Of a stretch of 6,989 nucleotides of DNA, positions 1 through 5,129 are shown piece by piece. The stretch's first letter is position 1; each line of letters begins with the position of its first letter. The stretch comes from Candidatus Rifleibacteriota bacterium (GTDB lineage Bacteria > Riflebacteria > Ozemobacteria > Ozemobacterales > Ozemobacteraceae): contig JAKQKW010000196.1 in NCBI GenBank assembly GCA_029560455.1, forward strand, positions 1 through 6,989. Direction: 5' to 3'. The notes beneath the pieces were generated by a model. It saw only the letters and a list, made by a program, of their open reading frames with translations, was not told the origin of the DNA and searched no databases. Position numbers and translations under genes: made by a program.

Positions 1-1251
1 AACATTCAGATTATAAGTCTGAGGTGTTGTGGCATCGGGTTTTCCTGAAACAGAACCGGTCGGAGAGATAGTAGCCCATGTGGCACCGTTAACGCTCCAG
101 ACATAAGGTGCGCTGCCGCCAGCAACACTGAACTGAACCGGAACCATGCTCTGACCGATCACAACATTCTGGGAATTTGCCGGAGCACTCACCACCGGGA
201 TATTGCGATCTGGCACTCCATTGACAAGACGCTCATAAAGAAGTTCAGTTGATTCAACGGTCGTATTTTGACCGAATCTTTCGGTACCGACCAGACCAAC
301 GCCTTCGGCAAAATATAGAATCTCAGTATGGGTGCCTATTGTACCGTTGTAATTATATGATGTTTCCTGGGTTACCGGCAGGGTCATAAAGGTTCTCAGG
401 GGTGTAACCAGAGGTTTCATCTGCGAACCGATGGTTATAGTGGTTGTATAGACTTCGGTTTCGCCGTATTTTTCGATGATGACATCTTTTTCGCCGGGGG
501 CATAGGCGGTCTTGAGCATGCGGTAAGGAACACCGCCGTTAATGTAAGGATCATAGGCCCAGATTTCGCCATTGGCGGCTATGCCATGATAACCGCTGCT
601 ATTGGCCAATTGTGCCGCCGGCCGCAGATTTGCACCCGAATCAGGCATGATGACACGGTAGTATTTTACACCATCAGCCTCATAGACATCGGTAGTGGAA
701 TATTCACGCGAGTAAATATTGTAACTGCCACCGCTCTGGTAGGTATTGTAATAAGTCATACGGTTGCCGGGCACTATCGGGAAGTAACTGGCAGAAACAA
801 GCGTAGTCACACCGGCTTCCTGGATGGTTATGCCCTGGATTTTCCACTGCCCTTCTTCTTTGAGCATCGAAAAAATCAGCCAGAGAGTATTGCCGGTCGA
901 CATGACCTTCGAGGCTTTGACAATCGCCGTGTCAGGCGCCGGCTGGGTGATATCCGCAGGGTTTACCCTGAATTCCCAGGTCTGATTGTCATCGGGGTTG
1001 TTCAGATCGGCGCCAAAGTCTTTAACATAAAGGATTTTGGAGGTTTCTGAAGTACCGGTGGTCTGGGCAAAGATGCCGGAAGAGGTCGGATCACCAGTTC
1101 TAAGCGATTCAGCGAACCGGTTCAGAGTTGTGGTAATGCCGGCAACATCTTTTTCGAAAACCGGAGTGCCGCCACCGCCACCACCGCCCATACAACCGCA
1201 GATAAGAGTTACAGAAAGGACTAAAAAGGCCATCAACCTTGTTTTTGTCAT
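1..1251 (-). CDS. Polyglycine-tethered lipoprotein with C-terminal Ig-like domain (partial, 3' end off window)
   Basis: I translated this reading frame by hand; it stays open for 417 codons from ATG at 1251 to the left edge, so the C-terminus is missing. The start has a good ribosome-binding site (AGAGGAA, about 5 nt before the ATG). Residues 1-19 are a lipoprotein signal peptide (MTKTR, hydrophobic core, then ICG-C) with Cys20 as the likely lipidated residue. A run of seven glycines at 22-28 follows as a flexible tether. Residues about 30-147 (ending EEGQWKIQGITIQEAG) resemble an NTF2-like fold, which is an inference. Residues about 156-345 are beta-rich, starting YFPIVPGNRMTYY and ending with a AEGVGLVGTERF stretch, a pattern familiar from bacterial hypothetical lipoproteins. 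Residues about 350-417 (APYVWSVNG, then ISPTGSVSGKP) match putative Ig (He_PIG-type) domains, which often occur in tandem. It lies 33 nt after the barrel gene, so it is probably co-transcribed. Likely outer-membrane anchored; function unknown. Confidence 0.85.
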   Translation of the reverse strand, partial: MTKTRLMAFLVLSVTLICGCMGGGGGGGTPVFEKDVAGITTTLNRFAESLRTGDPTSSGIFAQTTGTSETSKILYVKDFGADLNNPDDNQTWEFRVNPADITQPAPDTAIVKASKVMSTGNTLWLIFSMLKEEGQWKIQGITIQEAGVTTLVSASYFPIVPGNRMTYYNTYQSGGSYNIYSREYSTTDVYEADGVKYYRVIMPDSGANLRPAAQLANSSGYHGIAANGEIWAYDPYINGGVPYRMLKTAYAPGEKDVIIEKYGETEVYTTTITIGSQMKPLVTPLRTFMTLPVTQETSYNYNGTIGTHTEILYFAEGVGLVGTERFGQNTTVESTELLYERLVNGVPDRNIPVVSAPANSQNVVIGQSMVPVQFSVAGGSAPYVWSVNGATWATISPTGSVSGKPDATTPQTYNLNV

Positions 1252-1284
1252 AGTATTCCTCTGTTTATTCCTTCACCGTTCGGC

Positions 1285-3276
1285 TCAAAAAACGTATTCC
1301 AGGCCACCATAGAACTCACTGATGGTCATGGGCCGGGTGAAATCCCACAGCAGTTCCTGTGATTTGGCATCGAACTGGCGGTAATATGATTTTTCCCAGG
1401 AAGCGCGCAATCTGAGTTTCAGATCATTCGTAAGGGTGCAGTTATATTGAATTTCAGTAATCGGCTGTGATTCGCCTTCCCAGCCGGTAGAGATCGTGCC
1501 GTTGCGGAAGTTGAATTTTCTCCAGCTCTGGTCAATTTTCCAGTCATATTTCTGAGCCCTGGCATAGCTTAAAGCGAGGCCACTCATAAAATACTGGTAA
1601 TCTCTGTAGCCGAGTCTTTCATAGATTCTGCTGAGATACTCGTTGTTCCAGACCAGATTCATCTGGTTTTTCAGACGCCATGAAAGCTTGACGTTCTGCA
1701 GGTTTTCCTTGAATTCCATGTCTTCACCGGCGGTTACGTCAGCGGTGCGGATATGGTAGTTACTGTCCCATCTGGCGCGGAAATCATCGCTGAAATTCTT
1801 CTGCCACATGCTGTGCAGCTTGTGATTCTTATGGGCCTTGTCACGAGAATTTTCGTCGTTGTGAACGAAGCGGTAATCATAAACCGTTCTGGTTTTATCA
1901 TCGATCTTGATGCGGGCAGCGGCGAAAAGATTCACTTCTGTGTAACCGCGGGGCTCGTCGGCAGTATAGCTTCTGATCGAGTGCTGGCCTTCGAACGAAT
2001 AGGCAAGTTTGCTGTGAACAGGCAGCTCATAGTTCAGGCGGAAATAGTTGTCAAAATAGCTGGCACGATAGAGATTGACCGCTTCCTGGTCATAAAGGCG
2101 GCGGTCAAAGGTGTTTGAGATGGCCAGTTCTGATTTATTGCCACTGTAGGTGCGGTTGTATTCGCCATAAAGGTTGGCATTGTCATAATCGAGATCGTTA
2201 ACATTGCTGTAGCGACGCCATTCGCCCTTGAATTCGAGAAACATGTTGCCATTGTCTCTGAACCAGGTTTCCTGGTCGCCAAGGTTCATCTGATAAAAAT
2301 CAGAGCGCGAGTAGTTTGGGTAAACCCTTGTCTGGTAGCCCACATTGGCAAGTCTTTCACGCTTGGTCCAGTGGTCGTTGAAAAACACTTCAGCAAGATT
2401 GTTGCGATAGTCTTTGATACCGTTATCCGGGTACCATGAATGCTGCAGAGTATTCTTGATGGTCCAGGCGCGATCCTGATTCTGTTTAATCAGATAAGCC
2501 AGGGTAAAGTAGTTCTCATGCACAGGTTCGTTGCGCTCTCTTTTGAGAAAGCGGTCTTCGACGAACAACTGACGTTTTTCATCAAATTTGTAGGTCAGGC
2601 TGAGCTTTCCCTGCCGGAGGTTATTGGGAAGGGCTGTTTCAGCAAGGGTATTCGGCAAAGCGTTGGTCTGGGTGCGATAAACTTCATTTCTGTTTTTGAA
2701 GTCAAGCTTAAGCACACCGCTGACATCAACTTTAGACTTTTTTTCAACCGGAGCAGCAGTTTCGGAACCAGTTTTTGCAGGTTCGACAGATTCAGGAGCA
2801 GTTACGGGAGCAACTGCTTCAGGAGCCTTTTCGGGGCCCTTACCGGCTTCCGGGGCAACTTTTTCAACCTGTTTCTGACCGCGATAAACGAACCTTGCGG
2901 TATAGAAGTCGCGGATTTCGCGATAAAGGTCGTCGATGCGTGAAAAGCCATCGAACAGCTGCGGCCGGTCAGCCGGGTAATCGCCGGAAACGCTGGTGAA
3001 AAGATCTTCCATCAGATCATAGCGTTTCTGAATGCGACTCATGCTTTCTTCGGCCTCGTCTTTGATATCTTTCATCCTGTCGCTGTCTGGAGCTATTTTC
3101 AGGCTGTCAATGCGGCGATCAAGTTCTTCAAGGCGACGCAGCGTGTTACTGAAATCCGGCTCATATCTTCTGAAGGCATTCAAGGCACCTTCAGAGGCCT
3201 GTGACAATGCAAAGGCAAGATTAGAAAACAGAACAGCGGCAATAACCATTATTGTAAGAATTTTATTTTTTTTCAT
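1285..3276 (-). CDS. Outer-membrane beta-barrel protein with N-terminal helical domain and Pro-rich linker
   Basis: Predicted 663-residue exported protein. Residues 1-23 form a signal peptide (MKKNK, hydrophobic core, AFA cleavage site). Residues about 24-133 are charged and helical with heptad-like stretches (TLRRLEELDRRIDSLK; IDDLYREIRDFY). Residues about 134-182 are a linker rich in Pro, Ala, Glu and Lys, with seven prolines mostly in APE/APV units. Residues about 183-663 show alternating polar and aromatic/hydrophobic strands with charged turns, typical of a large outer-membrane barrel, perhaps 20 or so strands. The protein ends EFYGGLEYVF: terminal Phe with Tyr at -3 and Leu at -5 is the classic signal recognised by the BAM assembly machinery. 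I chose ATG 3276 because AAAGGAAAA lies 5-13 nt upstream of it; an in-frame ATG at 3294 adds six residues but lacks a good site. The gene starts 22 nt after the FecR-domain gene. I do not recognise the family; porin, export or surface-anchor roles are possible. No haem-binding CXXCH motif is present. Confidence 0.88.
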   Translation of the reverse strand: MKKNKILTIMVIAAVLFSNLAFALSQASEGALNAFRRYEPDFSNTLRRLEELDRRIDSLKIAPDSDRMKDIKDEAEESMSRIQKRYDLMEDLFTSVSGDYPADRPQLFDGFSRIDDLYREIRDFYTARFVYRGQKQVEKVAPEAGKGPEKAPEAVAPVTAPESVEPAKTGSETAAPVEKKSKVDVSGVLKLDFKNRNEVYRTQTNALPNTLAETALPNNLRQGKLSLTYKFDEKRQLFVEDRFLKRERNEPVHENYFTLAYLIKQNQDRAWTIKNTLQHSWYPDNGIKDYRNNLAEVFFNDHWTKRERLANVGYQTRVYPNYSRSDFYQMNLGDQETWFRDNGNMFLEFKGEWRRYSNVNDLDYDNANLYGEYNRTYSGNKSELAISNTFDRRLYDQEAVNLYRASYFDNYFRLNYELPVHSKLAYSFEGQHSIRSYTADEPRGYTEVNLFAAARIKIDDKTRTVYDYRFVHNDENSRDKAHKNHKLHSMWQKNFSDDFRARWDSNYHIRTADVTAGEDMEFKENLQNVKLSWRLKNQMNLVWNNEYLSRIYERLGYRDYQYFMSGLALSYARAQKYDWKIDQSWRKFNFRNGTISTGWEGESQPITEIQYNCTLTNDLKLRLRASWEKSYYRQFDAKSQELLWDFTRPMTISEFYGGLEYVF

Positions 3277-3281
3277 CGTCG

Positions 3282-3290
3282 TTTTCCTTT
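3282..3290 (-). promoter_or_regulatory. Ribosome-binding site deciding the barrel-gene start
   Basis: AAAGGAAAA on the minus strand has its AGGA core (3285-3288) 8 nt before ATG 3276. The alternative ATG at 3294 lies only 4 nt after the upstream gene's stop and is preceded by GAAGTGAGACC, a poor match. The downstream start also gives a compact, standard signal peptide beginning MKKNK. Confidence 0.6.
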
Positions 3291-3298
3291 GCATGGTC

Positions 3299-4969
3299 TC
3301 ACTTCAGGAATTCTGCCAGCTGGCGTTCGAGGTCAGCCATGTTGGTTTCGAGCTGCTGGGCAACAATACCAAGCTGCTGAAAACGGTCGCTGATGTTAAG
3401 CCAGGTTGAGTCAAGCTCTGCCTGTTCACTGGTTTTGTATTTGGACCCGGCAGAAGCTTTCACTGTGCTGTCATAAAGTCTCTGCGCCTTGGTGTAAGAC
3501 CTCTTGACTCTGGCGAAGCTGTCCATGATGCGGGCAGAAGCTTTAAGACGTCTGGTCATGGCATCCTGGCTGGCTCTCAAGCTGGCAGCATCAGTAATGA
3601 GGTTGTATGCGGTTATTTCGTTCTGCAGAATCACCATATTGTCTGAAAGCACGTCATCGAGCTGCGACATTTCAATTATGGTTGCTGCCGGCACTTCAAC
3701 CACGACGAGAGAGCGCATCATGGTAGAAATCGAGTTGCGCTGATCATTGATCGATTTGACTACCGCCTGAAGTTCAACCGATGTCGGATTCTGAGTCAGC
3801 ATTTCTGAAGCCTTCTGAAGCACTTCATCGAGAGCGCTGATGGAATTGGCGCAAATCTGAGTTGCTTCCATGAACCAGTCCTGGCCCTGGCCACTTGGAT
3901 TAGCCGAAAGAACGGCTTTTACCGCATCAACATCGGATGTCGCCTGCGCCAGCTCAGTTCGCAGCATTTCAAGCTCGGCGCTGATATCTTCAGTTAACGC
4001 AGAAAGTCTGAAGTTGTAGCGCATAATCTTGGTTGTCTGGTTCTGATAAGACTGCTGTCTGGCGAGAACTGCAGCAACCTCTTTCATCAGTGACACAAGT
4101 CTTACACGATCAGCTGCAGGCAGATCTGGTGACTGCATCGCAGTGTCGATTCTCTTTCTAATTGAGTTAAGGATCAGGTTGTCTTCAAGTATCACGCCAA
4201 TAAAGCGTTCGGCGTCTTTTTTGATTGCCAGGGCCTCTGCCTGATCAATTGAAGTCATGGCACTCAGCTTGGTAAAGGTTTCATTAATGCGACTGAATTC
4301 AGAAGATTCTGCGTCCATGATGCCCTTGAGCACATCCGGCACTTCGTTCATCTGAATCGATTCACCCATGCGGGAAGTCTGTTCTTCCCATTTTTTCTGT
4401 TCGGCAGTAACGTCGATTTCGACCTTTTCGGTCTTACCGCCAGCCTTGACTACGAGTTCTTCGCCTTCGGCGACCGTCATGCGTTCCTGGGTTTCGCGGA
4501 TAAGGACTTCGGCGATACCGCGCAGAACCTGAATTCGGTCTTCATCGCGACTGGTCTGGCAAGTGATATTGGTACCCTTTATACCGGCAACTGCCTGGCT
4601 CATTTCGACTTCCATGGTGCCGTTGGTAACCATCTTCTTAACGTTGACCCAGATATTACCGGCAACCAGGGTAACTTTGCTGTCCTGGCCGCTCGGAACG
4701 GTAAGAATGATTTCGCTTTCAGGCTTAACGACAAAAGTCGTCATATCCTGCATGCTGAGAATCGCGCCCGAATCCTGCTCGGTTTTAACATGGTCGAGCA
4801 CATTGAGCTTCGAAGAAAGTTCTGCGAGTTCCCAGCCTTCTTCGTTGTCATCAGGTCTGACGGTAACTTCGCCGTGCAGATCCGAGAATTTAATACCCGA
4901 ATCTTCGGCGGCAAAACAGGGCGAAAACAGCAGCAAAAAAGCAACCAGCAACAATATGGTACGTTTCAT
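3299..4969 (-). CDS. Secreted FecR-domain protein with long helical C-terminal region
   Basis: Predicted 556 residues. Residues 1-20 are a signal peptide (MKRT, leucine-rich core, CFA cleavage site). Residues about 30-175 form a FecR domain: GEVTVRP at 33-39, then LNVLDHVKTEQDSGAIL, a hydrophobic GNIWVNV strand at 104-110, and the family hallmark AVAGIKGT at 126-133 followed by IQVLRGIAEV. FecR domains usually occur in membrane-spanning anti-sigma regulators, but here there is no cytoplasmic part, and the domain sits directly behind the signal peptide. Residues about 185-556 are predicted helical, with many coiled-coil-like stretches (for example EDISAELEMLRTELAQ and the C-terminal TNMADLERQLAEFLK). 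The mature protein has just two cysteines, at 137 and 373. A GTG at 4972 directly before the ATG is an alternative start; GAGGAG at 4981-4986 is 8 nt from the GTG and 11 nt from the ATG. First gene of the likely three-gene operon. Probably periplasmic, possibly a scaffold or cell-wall-binding partner of the barrel protein; this role is inferred. Confidence 0.9.
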   Translation of the reverse strand: MKRTILLLVAFLLLFSPCFAAEDSGIKFSDLHGEVTVRPDDNEEGWELAELSSKLNVLDHVKTEQDSGAILSMQDMTTFVVKPESEIILTVPSGQDSKVTLVAGNIWVNVKKMVTNGTMEVEMSQAVAGIKGTNITCQTSRDEDRIQVLRGIAEVLIRETQERMTVAEGEELVVKAGGKTEKVEIDVTAEQKKWEEQTSRMGESIQMNEVPDVLKGIMDAESSEFSRINETFTKLSAMTSIDQAEALAIKKDAERFIGVILEDNLILNSIRKRIDTAMQSPDLPAADRVRLVSLMKEVAAVLARQQSYQNQTTKIMRYNFRLSALTEDISAELEMLRTELAQATSDVDAVKAVLSANPSGQGQDWFMEATQICANSISALDEVLQKASEMLTQNPTSVELQAVVKSINDQRNSISTMMRSLVVVEVPAATIIEMSQLDDVLSDNMVILQNEITAYNLITDAASLRASQDAMTRRLKASARIMDSFARVKRSYTKAQRLYDSTVKASAGSKYKTSEQAELDSTWLNISDRFQQLGIVAQQLETNMADLERQLAEFLK

Positions 4970-4980
4970 CACTGACCAAA

Positions 4981-4986
4981 CTCCTC
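4981..4986 (-). promoter_or_regulatory. Ribosome-binding site of the FecR-domain gene
   Basis: GAGGAG on the minus strand is the strongest Shine-Dalgarno match in the window. Its spacing is 8 nt to GTG 4972 and 11 nt to ATG 4969, so either codon could initiate; the products differ by one residue. It is directly preceded by ATTCTTGA, a sequence also found at the promoter -35 region. Confidence 0.6.
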
Positions 4987-5029
4987 AAGAATCCATTTAT
5001 CTCTGACTGATGGTGTACAACGGAAACAT

Positions 5030-5065
5030 TTCTTGATAACACGCTCGATACGCGATGGTCAAGAA
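5030..5065. repeat. Interrupted inverted repeat overlapping the promoter (candidate operator)
   Basis: TTCTTGA at 5030-5036 and TCAAGAA at 5059-5065 (plus strand) are perfect 7-bp inverted arms with 22 nt between them. A shorter CGC/GCG pair lies inside. The right arm covers most of the -35 hexamer and the left arm most of the -10 hexamer, so a dimeric regulator bound here would compete with RNA polymerase. A further copy, TCAAGAAT at 4985-4992, adjoins the ribosome-binding site and repeats 5059-5066 exactly. Confidence 0.4.
5033..5062 (-). promoter_or_regulatory. Putative sigma70-type promoter of the FecR-barrel-lipoprotein operon
   Basis: On the minus strand TTGACC (5057-5062, five of six matches to the -35 consensus) is followed after 18 nt by TATCAA (5033-5038, four of six). 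TGT directly precedes the latter, which makes an extended -10 element (TGn). Transcription would begin near 5026 and give a leader of about 55 nt. This is the only intergenic space upstream of the three-gene cluster. The call rests on consensus matching alone. Confidence 0.45.
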
Positions 5066-5072
5066 TAGTTTT

Positions 5073-5118
5073 CGGTCAGCAGATTCAGGCTTCCTGAGAG
5101 ATTTATGAACGGTCAGCA
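5073..5118. repeat. Pair of 9-bp direct repeats upstream of the promoter
   Basis: CGGTCAGCA occurs at 5073-5081 and again at 5110-5118 on the plus strand, with starts 37 nt apart. Both copies lie between the M23 gene's stop and the putative -35 element, roughly 47-55 and 84-92 nt upstream of the predicted transcription start. That position would suit activator binding, but two 9-bp copies could also arise by chance. Confidence 0.3.
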
Positions 5119-5129
5119 CCAGATCGGGA

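Noticed and set aside
586..1050. Open frame of 154 codons on the plus strand
   Set aside because: It lies wholly inside the minus-strand lipoprotein gene, has no ribosome-binding site of note and its product shows no domain or export signal.
2740..2880. Repetitive-looking stretch within the barrel gene as a possible DNA repeat array
   Set aside because: It encodes the Pro/Ala/Glu linker; the similarity comes from amino-acid composition, not from regular DNA units.
1753..2943. Several plus-strand and alternate minus-strand open frames within the barrel gene
   Set aside because: They are antisense or offset shadows of a gene with clear signal peptide, linker and C-terminal barrel signature.
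3299..4969. FecR protein as an anti-sigma regulator of iron uptake
   Set aside because: It has a cleavable N-terminal signal, no cytoplasmic sigma-binding segment, no adjacent sigma gene, and the neighbouring barrel lacks a visible TonB box or plug domain.
5085..5097. Small hairpin TCAGG-AAG-CCTGA (minus strand) after the M23 gene
   Set aside because: Five base pairs with a 3-nt loop and no following T-run; too weak to call a terminator.
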